Notes: generated by a model from the letters alone, not told the origin. A stretch of 64,000 nucleotides of DNA from Annona cherimola (GCA_030490835.1 CM059971.1:127504564-127568563); one strand, 5' to 3'. Numbered from the stretch's first letter, positions 35,362-47,490 are shown. A program made the numbers and translations.

Positions 35362-35843
35362 TGCAGGGCTATATAACCCCTTCAAAATCTAAGATTTTAA
35401 TTCTTAATAAAAATCTAATCCATTCAACATTTTTTTTTTATCAAAGGTATCGAATTTCATCCCAATCAAATATATTTATAGCTAACATTTGTTAGAAAAT
35501 GTATATATTCATGTGTAAATTATGAAAAATACAATATCAATTTTAAAGTAGTATTTTTGACATCTAAACTGTCTAAAATATTATTTCTATATGAGTAAAT
35601 GATTCTATAAAGTATTATTACGTTTTAATACATGCGTGAATGGATCTAAGCAATTTCGATAATTTATACATGAATATATATTTTTTAAAACAAATGTGAC
35701 CCATAAACATACTTGATTAGAATAAAACTTGATCTTCTAAGTAAAGAAATGATGTTAAATACAATAAATAAATTGAATTTTCCATCGAGATCAAAATATT
35801 ATATTTTGAAGGGGTTACATGGCTCTACTCCTATGCAACCAAG
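35362..35843. mobile_element. MITE family C (GTAACCCCTTCAAAAT arms), MULE-like
   Basis: This 482-bp element has AACCCCTTCAAAATCTAAGA on the left and the inverse of CATGTAACCCCTTCAAAATA on the right. The flanks are the exact 9-mer TTACATAGA at 35353-35361 and 35844-35852. The right end extends about 14 bases beyond the match to the left terminus, so the ends are not fully symmetrical. Related copies lie at 36430-36870, 47010-47490 and 57215-57720. Confidence 0.75.
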
Positions 35844-35852
35844 TTACATAGA

Positions 35853-36429
35853 AGCGGGACCGTGTATATATATACTTTCATAGCTCCTCTTGTTAGACAC
35901 AACCATTTGGCAGGACTAGTCTCCGAATTTAACCTCCCATTTTGAATAAGGCTTGTGAATTTGAACTAATATAGATAATTAACACACTAGTTGACAACTC
36001 CACCTAAATCAGATAGGTAACCTTCATTTACCGTCCTATTTCCCACAAACCAAAGATGTTAATATATAGAAATAAGAAGAGAAAAGAGAAATTTATCCTC
36101 ACTCTTCAATGCTTGATGAAGGATGTGCTTGAAATTCTTTTAAGCTAGACCTTTCAGTTCTTGTAACTGGCTCACTCTAAACAGAATTTAATCTTTTGAA
36201 TTCTAAACATTTTGATCTAACAAAATTCTCATTAGCATACTTCCATCTACTAAAAGAAATCTCAATAAAAGATTTTTGCAAAGTTTCCATTTACAATGCC
36301 CAAATAGAAATTCATACTCAAATCTAGTACCATCTAATGAGAATTGATACAAGATGGTATGTTATTTTGATTACTTTTCTGGTTTTTAATAAAAAGTTTT
36401 TATTTTTTAATTTTAGACCCACTTTTGAA
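35853..36429. other. intergenic, nothing recognised
   Basis: No gene or element is recognised. Confidence 0.4.
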
Positions 36430-36870
36430 TTATATAGAAGTGATTACATCTAACTTCTTTAAATTTTAAGATCTTGATACTTGATAAAAATTCAATCTAT
36501 TCATTGTATTTAGCACCACATGTTTAGCTAAAAGGCTAAATTTCTTCCAAATAAAATATGTTCATGGGCCACATTTGCATAAAAATATATATTCATAAAT
36601 AAATCATGAAAATACTTAAATCCATTTACATATATATTAAAATATAATAATACTTTATAGAATCATTTATCCGATTAGAAATTATATTTAAACGGTGTAG
36701 ATGTTGAAAAATACAACTTATTTAATATTAAACTATTTTATTGCATTGATTTTCCACATTTCCAGATGATTTTCAAGATACTATAAATTATATTAAATAT
36801 AATAAATGAAGTAAATTTTTCACCAAACATCAAGATATTATAAATGGATAAAGTAACATAAAAAAGATTT
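36430..36870. mobile_element. MITE family C, second copy
   Basis: The interior words AATATATATTCATAAATAAATC, TTTATAGAATCATTTATCCG and TAAATATAATAAATGAAGT match the copy at 35362-35843. The terminal arms are poorly preserved. Confidence 0.6.
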
Positions 36871-37003
36871 CAAGTATTCCCATTTTTATTTATAATTATC
36901 TTATTTTTTATTACATTATACGAAGCCATTTGCTCTCAACTCTAAGACGGGACCATACATATGTACCCTAATTGTGAAATCACTTCTTATTTTAAATTGT
37001 CAT

Positions 37004-37254
37004 TGGTGTGTTTGGCTGAAGATAGGGTAAAAGTTGTCAAGTTGATAGAAAATAATGTGATATGATAGTGATAATAATGATGTGTAAAGAAAATACAGTT
37101 AAAATAAATAGGTTAATTGTATAGGTAGTTGTGTAGAAATGATTAAAAAGTAGAGTTGTTTGTATAGGAAAATCTGAAAAATAATTAAAAATATAGTAGT
37201 TAGGGAGAGTGAAAAGTTTTAGATTAAAAAGTTTTTATGTGCAACCAAACACTT
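37004..37254 (+). mobile_element. family T Tourist-like MITE
   Basis: It starts TGGTGTGTTTGGCTGAAG, contains ATGTGATATGATAGTGATAA, and ends GCAACCAAACACTTG. No clear TTA flank on the right. Confidence 0.65.
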
Positions 37255-37272
37255 GTATATATTTCTTACTTA

Positions 37273-37580
37273 TGGTGTATTTGAGAAGTGATAAAACTTT
37301 TAATGAAAAATTTTTTGTGTAAAAGTTTTTAAATTGGTAAAAAATGATACGATATAACTGGGTTAATCATAAGGAGTAAATAAAATAAAATTAATATATG
37401 TAGCATGGTCGTATTTGTAGCTTTGTATAAATAATTGATAGGAAGGTTAGTTGTATAAAAAAATGTGAAGAAATATTAAAAAATAAAGTAGTTTTTTTTA
37501 TAGAGAAGTAGTTGCTGAGAGTGAAGTTTTAAATTGAAAAGTTTTGGTTGGAAAAATTTTAAGTTTTGCCAAACATGTCT
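37273..37580 (+). mobile_element. family T Tourist-like MITE with TTA target duplication
   Basis: It starts TGGTGTATTTGAGAAGTG and ends GCCAAACATGTCT, with TTA at 37270-37272 and 37581-37583. It lies 18 bp from the previous family T copy in the same orientation. Confidence 0.7.
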
Positions 37581-37583
37581 TTA

Positions 37584-38640
37584 TAATATATAATTTAACA
37601 TATATGAACGGCGAGCAGTGACCGCTTATTTTGTTAATGTTTATAAAATTTTTAATTTAGTGTATTTAATCTATAAACTAAAATTTACTATATTTGAATA
37701 TATATATATATATTCCTTTGAATTTTTAAATACAAAAATATTTTACTCATTTTCAACCTGAACCGCAATAATATCTGGTAATTCAATTTCTGCGTCAAAA
37801 TCTAATTTCATGCACAGATGAAGCGCAATCCTGCTAGTTTCGTTTCTGGTAAACAACACTTTCTTCTGAGTTTCTTTGGAATCATGCAGATTCACCCACA
37901 TACCACACGCGTAGACGCAATAACCATCGCGCTGCCAATCCTCGTAGCTCCTTCCATCATTGCATCCTACTGGGCCACGTGTCCCATGAAAAATAGATTT
38001 GTTTTATATTGTCAAACAACGTTGTTTTTTTTTTTTTTTTTTTTTTTTTGCATAATAGATCCCGTAAATATTCCTAATTGCATTTTAACATTACTTGAGC
38101 CGGATTTGGGCCAACCCGGCCCACCAAACCTGAATAAAAAAAAAAATGCAATGTTAAAACTTGCAGCTTTAGAACCCGACAGGGTAACGGTTCAAGTATA
38201 CCGTAGTCCATTTTTAAAACTTTATTTAGTTGAAAATTACAAGTATATAAGATTGAAAAAGCCCCGAAACAGCGAAAAACTTTTCCCTTCCCATTAAATT
38301 AAAAATACAAGCCCGTTAGGTTTTTTTGATAAAAGGTTAGAATTTAGAATATTATTTTGTAAGATAAAATTTCTTAATATCTTGAAAATTACAATGGCGT
38401 GAAAATTAGCGTGAAAAATTACACGTATTATCAAATCATTTTTTCAATATTGTTTTAAATTAGTGTGAAAAAAAATAAAAATAAAATAACCTACCATATT
38501 AAACCATAACTAAGCAAGCGAAAGAACGCGTGAATGCCATTTTAGGCATGGAGGAGGGTGTTTTAGGTTTCTGCGAAGGTTATTCCAATTTTAGTAGATA
38601 ACCCCTAATTAAGTAAATCAGTGAAACTTATGGAAATTAC
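37584..38640. other. intergenic; decayed repeats and a 29-base T run
   Basis: Bases 37630-37735 resemble half of the shared MITE core. A T-run lies at about 38021-38049. Bases 38095-38200 (GCCGGATTTGGGCCAACCCG and following) look like a decayed hAT-type end. No gene is seen. Confidence 0.4.
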
Positions 38641-38645
38641 TGCCG

Positions 38646-38668
38646 AGAATCTCGTGCATAGAGATTCT
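38646..38668. promoter_or_regulatory. perfect 8-bp inverted repeat upstream of a TATA box
   Basis: AGAATCTC (38646-38653) and GAGATTCT (38661-38668) are exact inverted copies around a 7-base spacer. The dyad lies about 22 bp before the TATA box at 38690. It could be a dimeric factor site; this is inference. Confidence 0.4.
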
Positions 38669-38689
38669 ACGTCTGGGTCGTCGTCCTGC

Positions 38690-38880
38690 TATAAATACGC
38701 GAGCCCCATCCGTTACGCTTCCCTTTTTCTTTCCTCCTCCCCTGCCTCCTCTCAGCCTTCCTTCTCTCTTTCCTTTAGCCTCCGTCTTCACACCTAAGTT
38801 TCTTCCTTCTCCAGCTCCTCATTCGGCAATCCCACGGTTGACGATACTGGGGCAGGCTGTGCGGATTCTTCGCAGAACCG
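38690..38880 (+). promoter_or_regulatory. orphan promoter with TATA box, CT-rich 5'UTR and splice donor
   Basis: TATAAATA at 38690-38697 is followed by a pyrimidine-rich leader (38715-38825) and a good splice donor, AACCG followed by GTATGC, at 38881. This is the shape of a strong plant promoter with a leader intron. No open frame resembling a known protein starts in the next 1.5 kb. It may be the 5' end of a non-coding RNA gene, or of a gene whose coding part was lost. Confidence 0.45.
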
Positions 38881-39780
38881 GTATGCTTCTTTTCTCTCTT
38901 CTTCTCCAAATCGATTACCGTGGCCATTGACACGAATTCTTTCTTATATGCTTATCTCTGTTTTCGACTCTTATATGATTTAGCGATACATTCAAGGTAC
39001 CTTTCACGCAGTGGAGATTTAGATGGATTTTTCTGGCGCCAGGATTTCTTTTGCAATTGATTTCCGGAAAACCTCTGCATTGAAAAGTGTGGATCTTTTT
39101 TAATAGTTGCGAAGTTCCACGTGGCATTACGGTTGGTGAAACTTGGACCGTCAGGCGTATAGGTCTATTCACGGGCGGTTACATATACATAATTGTGCAG
39201 AAAGTGCACATTTTTGTGGGAGTCCGTTACCTTGAATTTGGGTCTTTCCAATTGACACGGGTGGCACTGTGGTGGGAGCCACAACGACATGGACCCCTTA
39301 GCTCGAATTTTTCATTTTCATTTGTTCTTTCAGTCGGCCATTTTTTCCGTCGTCAATGTTTCTTGAAACCAAATGGTTGATTATTGGGATCAAGGAAAAG
39401 GACTGCGCATTAGATGCGGTCCAGCTCAACGGACAAAAAGCCTATGGTGTCGCTTTTTGGGGGTTTTCAGGTCGTTCGGTACTTTCCAATAGGCAATATT
39501 TTCCATACGGCCTCCGTGTACGACGTTCTGATGTGCAGTCCCCCTCAATTGAAGAAACTTAAGCGTCTAGACCATGCAGAAGCAGGGGGACATAGCCTAA
39601 CGTTAATCGGAGCAATTAATTAGAGGAATTTTCACTTATTCCTCTGCTTAAACATCAAAAATCAGTAACCAGGGGTCAGATCTAAGATTTATCAAGGGTT
39701 CCTACTATAAGTCGGCTAATCACGCGCACATCTGAGAATGATTCTAGTGGATATCTCATTTGGCCGTGCGAAGAAGGGAA
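38881..39780. other. possible leader intron and flank, no coding match
   Basis: The composition is mixed, more gene-like than the surroundings, but no frame gives a recognisable protein. A poorly conserved gene cannot be excluded. Confidence 0.35.
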
Positions 39781-39782
39781 CC

Positions 39783-39985
39783 CGGTTCAATCTAAACGGT
39801 CGTACTTCACTTATTTTTTTTTAAATTTTCTTTACATAATTATTAATCTAAGTATATTTAATATTTAAATTACTAAAAATGTTGATGATTTTTAAAAATT
39901 TCAAAAAAAATATTTAAAAAATTCAAAAATGGTAAAAATTGATTAACATGTTAAATATACTTTGAATAACTATTGCGTAGGATCC
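39783..39985. mobile_element. decayed MITE with the shared core
   Basis: TTAATCTAAGTATATTTAATAT and its inverse near 39935-39965 mark the core. The left edge begins near GGTTCAATC. Ends and target duplication are not clear. Confidence 0.45.
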
Positions 39986-40085
39986 ACGAATAAGTTTTCG
40001 AAATCATTGAAGCTGCAGTTGTATATTTGATATGCGCAGTTATTGCCCACTGGATTTTCTTGGGTGGATCCGACCTCGTTACCAA

Positions 40086-40956
40086 TAGGGGTGCAACTTG
40101 GGCCGGGTTCAGCCCGAACCCGGCCCGCCGAACCCGAAAAAATACAGTGTTGAAACTCTAAGCTTTTCAACCCGAACCCGATTTTTTTAGCCCGAACCCG
40201 AATTTGCATTTATATAAAATATATAATTTATAATAATATATTATAATAATAACATATTATAATAATAACATATTACTCATGGATGAATGATGGACAACAG
40301 GAGTACGGCATGGCAGGCATGGACAGCTCATCGCCGAGACAATCTAACATCTTAATTGATTTCAACAAAATACCTATTCCCAATTTACATTTCGATATAG
40401 GTCCAACAGTTTTTTTTAAAAAAATTACTCTTCACGCCTTTTCTACTGAAGCCTTTTGACCAACGAAATCCTGTGATATTAAATATTAAATTTTTTTGAT
40501 ATCTTTTTTTCCAACAGAAAAATTTATGAGAACTTTAAAATTATAGTTGTAAAATAAGCTTAAAACAATAGATGAGTAAAAAAATACAATTAATGATTAA
40601 TAATACAATTTTATTGACAACGTTTACACATAATCCATATTCTACTTGATACAAAGAGAATGCTCAAAACAAGTTTTTTTCTTTCTACTCTTAAGCGGTA
40701 TTTGAATTTTTCTTAATTTCATACAATAAATTATTTTTTTAAACTTTTTTATATAATAGATTTGTGATAAAAAATTATATATAAGATGAGTAAAAAAGAC
40801 ATATTAATAGAAGATGTCAACCTGAAACTCAACCCGAAATTCAACCCGAGCCCGAATTTCAAAAATAGGGTTAGGGTTAGGGTTGAAGTTTTACAAATAG
40901 GGTTAGGGTTAGAGTTGAGGTGAACCCGAGTTTCATGAGCCCGAGTTGCACCCCTA
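40086..40956. mobile_element. non-autonomous hAT-like element with perfect 8-bp target duplication
   Basis: The ends are TAGGGGTGCAACTTGGG and the inverse of TAGGGGTGCAACTCGGG. The 8-mer GTTACCAA flanks both sides (40078-40085 and 40957-40964). Subterminal CCCGAACCCG repeats occur at both ends, and GGGTTAGGGTTAGGGTT near the right end. The interior of this 871-bp element is AT-rich, without transposase. Confidence 0.88.
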
Positions 40957-41049
40957 GTTACCAATGCATTTGAGGGGTTAGAGATTGCAACTTTTTCATC
41001 CAACTATGTATCGAGAATAGTCTTCTTAGCAACCGTGCCTTTTATTCCG

Positions 41050-41925
41050 GGCATTTCCCAAATATATTTATTTTGATTTTAATTTCAAATATAAATATAT
41101 AATGAGGAATGATTCTGTTAGCTTGGATTAAGTAAATGTCTTAGTTAGTCCACCTTAATTTTTTTTTTAAAACAACTGTTTTTTATTTTTTTCTTCATAC
41201 GCTTGTTTATCTAAGTGTATTTAATATATAAATCAAGTTTTAGTATTTTTGGATATGTGTATGTATTTTTTTTAGATTTTTAAAAATAAGAGTATTTTAA
41301 ATATATATATATACACATAGATGTTTAAAAATCTCAAAAAAATAGATAAATATATTCAAAAATGGTAAAACTTGATATATATGTTAAATACACTTAGATA
41401 AACAAGTGCACGAAGAAAAAAGAAAAAAAAAGCTGTTGTATATAGGTTTTTTAAGATGGGCTAAATGAAACATTTACTTAGTCCGGGCTAACAGGATCAC
41501 TCCTTGTATATAATCTTTATCTTTTTAAAATTTCAAATATATCTATTGCGTTTGTATTAAATCCAAAAAATGCTCATTTCATAAAAAATCATCAATTAAA
41601 TTTTTATAAATACCCAAAGTACCCCCATTATAAAATAATAAATGATGAAATCAAATCGAAAGAAAATAAAATTATAACTCTCTAAATTTAGCACTCATGT
41701 GCAATTATGACATTAGGGAGTTATGATATTCAAAATTTTCAATTTAGTACTAAATTTGAAGAACATATTAATAATTTTATATATTTACTAATGGCGTTAA
41801 TTCATGAAATGAGTATTTTAGGAATTAAATACAAACACAGTAGATATATTTAAAATTTTAGAAATTATGAGTATATTTGGTATTAAGATTAAACATATTA
41901 GGTTTATCTAGAAGAAACTCTTTTT
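41050..41925. mobile_element. inverted-repeat element split by a family A MITE
   Basis: The arms AAATTTCAAATATATCTATT..GTTTGTATTAAAT (41528 onward) and the inverse of ATTTTAAATATATCTACTGTG..GTTTGTATTTAAT (from about 41860) are complementary. The outer left arm (41060-41103) is separated from the rest by the 402-bp MITE at 41104-41505. Its own ends and target duplication are unclear. Confidence 0.5.
41104..41505. mobile_element. MITE family A, nearly identical to copy 1
   Basis: The ends are GAGGAATGATTCTGTTAGC and the inverse of AAGGAGTGATCCTGTTAGC. The target duplication is ATATATAAT (41095-41103) and GTATATAAT (41506-41514), with one mismatch. Length is 402 bp against 401 bp for copy 1. 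Confidence 0.85.
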
Positions 41926-44380
41926 TTTAAAAAAAAAAAAATTGCTTTATAATTTAAATGGAAGTTGGCATCATTGTACCAATGCTCTCAAAATCGAACT
42001 GGGGTGTGGATTCAGCCGATGAGATCAAGGACTGCAGGTTACGTATCCGGTTGACTTGATCAACAGGAAAACCTGTCTATCCGACCGATAAAACCAACCA
42101 GGGGGACTATCAGTACAGAAATCAATCCGGTTCTGAGAACGTCACTCTTTCTTAGTTGGGATTACTAGCTTTACTAATTATTTCGATATCAAGCAAATGT
42201 TTAACCGGTTCAAGTGCGCTCTTTTATTTATTTATTTTTTTGTAATCTTCTTTTCTTGGGTCGACCCATCAGAACTATACCCATATATGTATGTAAACTT
42301 TTCTTCATTTGCTGATGACATGCAACCTTACGTCATAAGCTACGAGTTAATAATCCTGCACTCCAAACATAGAATTTATTTTTGTTTAAAAACATTTAGA
42401 AGTAAATTTTCTTTTATTAAAAATTTAAAAAATTATTACTTTTTGAAATTGTCTCTAAACTTTTATCGGAGTAATTTACTTTATTAATTAAATTATCAAA
42501 TATCTTTTAAAGAAACACCTTCAAAGTGACTCAAAAAAAATATACTAAGGGGTCCACTGGGTTTTGAGAAAAAACGAGAAATTTTTTTTAAAAAGCGAAA
42601 AACTGAGGTAGATAATATGATAGGAATAATGAAGAAATAGTTGAAATAGATAAGATATTTATATAAAAAAGCATAAAAATGTATTGAATGTTTTATCATG
42701 TGGAAAAAGTACAGAGAGTGAAATTTTTTTCTTTTCCTCATTGACAAACTGTGTTTTAAGGTCTTTTATTGACACAAATGTTTTATTTTACTAGAAATAA
42801 ATTTTATAAATTTTTCATTAGCTCTTTAATGTTCTCCTAATTAGATTCATTATTAAAATTAAATTTAATGAAAAACTAATAGAAAGTCTGATTTATTGTT
42901 GAGAAGTTCAGCCTTTTATGTTATTCAAGTAATTTTTATATCTTTCACAAAATAAAAGTTTCCATGTTAATAGCAATCTACATTTTACTTCCGAATCTTA
43001 CTGTAAATGGATCGAAGTCCATCATGCACTATTTTATTAATCATAATAATTTAGAAGGTAATTCACTGAGCGAAATCAAGCTAATTTAACAGATTACTTA
43101 ATTAATTTATGTAGACTTGTTGACTCTATAATTTGAATTCGAAAGCGAATCCAGCTCAAGAACCCGATAAAAATACTTAGGTCTGCTTTTTAAAAATCTA
43201 ATCTCTAAGCAGAAACAAACTTAAGGAACCTGAACTTCTACTTTTGTGCGCGTTTATGCATTTTATATTATTTCTATTTAAGTTCGACATGCTGCAATTA
43301 TTTTTAGACGTCTAATTTGTTAGTTAATATATGTTTACATGAAGTTTACTTTTTAACTGGAACAAGAATATGTTAACCAAAAATTTCAACGCGAATCCAG
43401 TTTTTGTAGACAGGATTAGAGTCTAAATTTTATAAATAAAGTCAGAATTAAATTTATGATTTAAATTTTAGAAATGCAACTAGAATTGCACGCAGGGTTT
43501 CTATCAAGAAATGGACAAAGATAGTGCAAACGCTGAGAGGAGTACGTGGCCTTCTCAGAGCAGGCAGACTGTTGCCTTGTGACAGTGTGCTGACTTTCCT
43601 AATCCCCATCTTTCTATCATCTCGGATTACCAAGTCTCAAGCGGCCTGGGCGTGCCATGCATGATGTATAACTAATTTGCTGGCTTTTCCCACGCAAGAC
43701 GATCAAAAGTAGAGTTCAAAAGTTTTGCGGCGTTGGCCATCAGGCTATGTTTAAGTACTCCACGGACCACGGTGCTTTCCTGCAGGTGCACCCTCCGTCC
43801 TAAGCCACTGGCTAGATTTTAAACCTTTTTTTTTTTTTTGCCCCTGATGAGAGTGACAAGATCTTTCACGGTACCAAAATCTTTAACTTGGTTTTCAATA
43901 CAGAACCAAGTAATATATCATGAGACTGACAAGTTCTTACAGGGTACCAAAGAATCTACGGTAGTTTGTTAGCTACTATTTTATGATTCTCCAATCTTCC
44001 TGCATTGGACGGCTCCTTTGCCTTTTTTGCTTAATCCAATTCACTGCCAATAGACAAAAGCGATGGGTAACTGAAGGGGTGAGTGCTGTGAAAAGTGGAA
44101 AGCTGCATACCCGACAAAATACATACAATCGTCTTCATCTCTGCCCTTCCTTCTTCCTTCACGCCTCGCCACTCTAAGCTTACGGCCACGAAGTATCTAG
44201 TACCGTGTTTCCGTTTTCGGTTATGTGGATGGATGGGCATGCGGTAAATGAAAATAAAAGTAAAAAAATTTCAATTGAATGAGGTACGAGTGCTCGGCTC
44301 AAAATTTCTTTCCGTTGTACGGGTTTTGTTTATTTGTTTCTCCTTTTTTATGCGAGATTTTGATCAATCATCGAAGATCC
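41926..44380. other. intergenic, nothing recognised
   Basis: Bases 41995-42130 have mixed composition (possibly a decayed hAT-type end with CCGGTT words). Bases 42535-42765 look like a decayed MITE. Bases 43490-44250 have mixed composition without a recognisable protein. No gene is called. Confidence 0.4.
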
Positions 44381-44389
44381 TTAATATAA

Positions 44390-44890
44390 ACTTGGTTTTT
44401 TAGGTTTTTTTTAAAGATTTTTCCTAAATATATCCACTACTTTTGGCCTTAATTATAAATATACCCACTACGTTTCAAAAATTCCAGTTATATCTACTAC
44501 GTCTGTATGTAATTCTAAAAATACTCACTCCGTTACAGACATTAAATAGTGTCGTTAGTTCATTTGTTAAATTACTAATATGCCCATCTAATTTATAGTT
44601 AGATTCAAAATTTTAAATATCATAACTCACCACTACTTTAATTACACAAGAGTTTTAAATATAGAAAGCTCTAATTTTAAACCCATTTTATTTTATTTTA
44701 TTTTATTATTATTTTACACTAAGGATATTTTGGCATTTAGAAAATTATAACAAACATTTAAACGGATGACTGTTAACTTACTTAACGATCTTTAACAAAG
44801 TGAGTATTTTTTAGAATACATGCAAACATGGTAGGTATATCTGAAATTAGAGTCAAAAGTAGTGAGTATATTTGAAAAAAAATTATTTTT
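44390..44890. mobile_element. MITE family E (ACTCACTACTTTTG arms), MULE-like
   Basis: This 501-bp element has arms AATATATCCACTACTTTTGG (left) and the inverse of ATACTCACTACTTTTGACTC (right). The exact 9-mer TTAATATAA flanks it at 44381-44389 and 44891-44899. It is related in its arms to the element at 41050-41925 (ATATATCTAC...GTTTGTAT words). Confidence 0.8.
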
Positions 44891-44899
44891 TTAATATAA

Positions 44900-46790
44900 T
44901 CTGCTCAATCACCATTTCTCTTCATACTTTCGAATATTATATAAAATTTTATAATATTATTTTGATATTTGTGTCGGGCTAAATTCTTTTAATATATTTA
45001 TACGGAATTGATACATTTTTAACCTGGTTTGATCTGTATAGGCCGTGGCTAGTAAAATAATTAGTAGCGCTGTCGATATTCGAAAATAATTTAGCACCTT
45101 GTCCAGTTAGAAATTTGGCATCATATTTTTTTTTATTATCATCTTTATAACTCATTTTAAAGTACGTTTTGTCATCTTGCTTAAAGTAACTTTCACCTCA
45201 AATACAAATGGGAGACACTCTTTCTCCCATAAATACCAGACAAATGCTTTCCTTTTAAATTTGTTTATTAGTATATATTTATAATTATCTCAATTTATAT
45301 TATAAATAACCTTTAAGACGCTTTTCTTTCGAATTTGAATCCGAGTCAACTAACAAAAAAGACAAGATATCATCCAGCTGTGCTATTGACCTCGTGGTGA
45401 TATCATAAAATTCTCGATACATATAGCAAGGCAATCTTCATTATTAACAACAAGCAAATCTTCAGTAGCAAAGAAAATGCTTATGAAAAAAATATATATA
45501 TATTTTTATCCGCTCGGGTCTTTTTTGACTTCGGTCACAACCGACTCGAGTCCTAATGCGGCTCACGCTCTTCGCAAGGTGTCCACTCCTAAGTAGCTGG
45601 ACGGCTGCCGTTATCCTTAACGTGGAGCCTTTTTTCATTCTACGAGTGAAGTCCCTTCCACCACTAGTTTGGCCGGGCGTACTCCTAATCACAGGCTTTG
45701 GTTTGTATCCATAACTCACGTCTAACTTGTTTATAGCAGATATGATTAAATGTTATATAGCTCTCTAATTAGGGTATCAAAAATTAGCCCAATATATAAT
45801 CATCTACCCATTCAAAGTTGTATTGTAATGTTATAGCTGACATATTGTGATGTTATACAACTCTAGGAAAATAATATTTTAGATTATTTAGATATTGTAT
45901 TAAGGCACTTGAAATATACATATACAGATTAGATTACATTAGTTTTACATTTTGTTCCAAAATTAGTCGTGCATACATTTGATGTTAACAAAATTTGGAT
46001 CCTCATTTTTTATATATATAAAAGAAGCTTTTCCCGCTTTTCCCCACGACTAGAAGGACTAGAAAAATATTTTTAAAATCTAAACCATTTATTATTTTCT
46101 TTAATAGACATTTATTTACGAAAACAAAATTCACTTTAGTTGGAGATATGCATGCTTTAAAATCTTATCATCTTTTAACAGTGAATTTGTCACCAACTAA
46201 ATTTAAAAAATAAATATATATCATGAAAATTTCAATATATGTGACTTTTATACTCATGAACAAATACGTATGGATGAATGTTATAACTAGTTAAGATTAA
46301 AAAAAAAACTTTGACTTAAAAAATTAAAGAGGTGCAAAGGGGCAAAGGGTTGTAGTAGACTATTATTACCTAGTTATTAATAAAATAAATGATACGAAGA
46401 TGGGTGGGGTGGATTCTGCATTAAACATTAAAATGAGCCCTAACTAGGATGCAACATTAGTGCGCCCCGCAGTATATCTCTCATTTAATTATATGCCGCG
46501 TGTACTCAAAGTTTCGCACTTGGGAAAAAGCGGATGGATGGATGCGAAATGAAATAATAAATGTAGTCAGTTTACCTAGCTACGAGTGCCATTGTTGAAT
46601 AAAGTTTAGGGCCCACTTCTTATTCAGTTGCAGTTGAATAAATATATAATTGCCCTCTGCTGCTACAACAGAAGTGTTGGTGGGCCCTAGTTAAGAGACG
46701 GATTGAAAAGGTTGGGACTTGAGGACCCACTTCTTAGACTGAAAAGAAATGAAAACACATGCAAGTTATGCCTTTTTGTAGAACATGCTG
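44900..46790. other. intergenic, nothing recognised
   Basis: Bases 45505-45720 have high GC and a sharp boundary but match nothing I know. Bases 45770-46230 carry decayed family C-like words. No gene is seen. Confidence 0.4.
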
Positions 46791-46794
46791 GGTT

Positions 46795-46890
46795 CACTTC
46801 CGGGGAGGGCTAGAGTAGTATTCTTTACTTTTCGTCTGCTTCTAAGCTTCCCGGATTCAATCCGGATAGGGGGAGTTTTGGCCTTTCATT
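46795..46890 (+). repeat. SINE-like, tRNA-type promoter boxes
   Basis: GGGCTAGAGTAGTATTC at 46807-46823 resembles a pol III A box. GGATTCAATCC at 46853-46863 matches the B-box pattern GGTTCGANTCC closely. The distance between them is near that in tRNA-derived SINEs. Ends and target duplication were not found. Confidence 0.4.
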
Positions 46891-47009
46891 TTAAAAATTA
46901 GTTTTTTTTGTAGATTTATTGTTAGAACTACATCTACTAAGCAAAAATTAAAAAATATATATGCATTTTGAATGATTTAGTTGGTAAATAACATAAAATA
47001 AATAAGGGC

Positions 47010-47490
47010 TTTGTTTTATATTACCCCTTCAAATTTAAAGATAATGATGTTTGACGTCAAATTCAATTTGTTTATTGTATTTATTATCATTTTTTGGTTA
47101 GGAGATTCCATCCAAATCAAGCATATGTATGAGATACATTTATTGAAAATATATATTCACGTGTAAATTATGAAAAATTTTAAATCTATTCACATGTGTA
47201 TTAGAATGTAATAATACTTTATAAAATTATTTATCCACGTAATAATTATATTTTAAATACTTTGGATGTTGAAAATACTATTTTAAAATTGATATTTATT
47301 ATTAAATTGTTTTATCATATTGATTTTCTACTTGTTAATTGGACCAATTTACAATAATATTAGAGAAATAAAAGAATTTTATAATAATATAAATAATATT
47401 AAATATAATTAATGAAGTGAATTGTCATCACTTATTGAGATGTTAAAAGTAAAAAAGACTGCATACAGGAGGAGTTTCTTGAAAGTATAT
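47010..47490. mobile_element. MITE family C, third copy
   Basis: TACCCCTTCAAATTTAAAGA at the left, then the same interior as the copies at 35362 and 36430 (TTATGAAAAATTTTAAATCTATT, CTTTATAAAATTATTTATCC as separate words). The right arm is decayed. Confidence 0.65.

Noticed and set aside
39000..39700. Possible microRNA hairpin downstream of the orphan promoter
   Set aside because: None of the conserved plant miRNA sequences I know could be found, and no clear hairpin is visible.
42197..42487. 96-codon plus-strand open frame
   Set aside because: AT-rich, Phe/Ile/Lys-dominated translation without domain or splice support.
45462..45719. Arg-rich minus-strand open frame and GC-rich block
   Set aside because: Checked by eye for rRNA, tRNA, SINE boxes and known protein motifs without a match. 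Left as unknown intergenic DNA.
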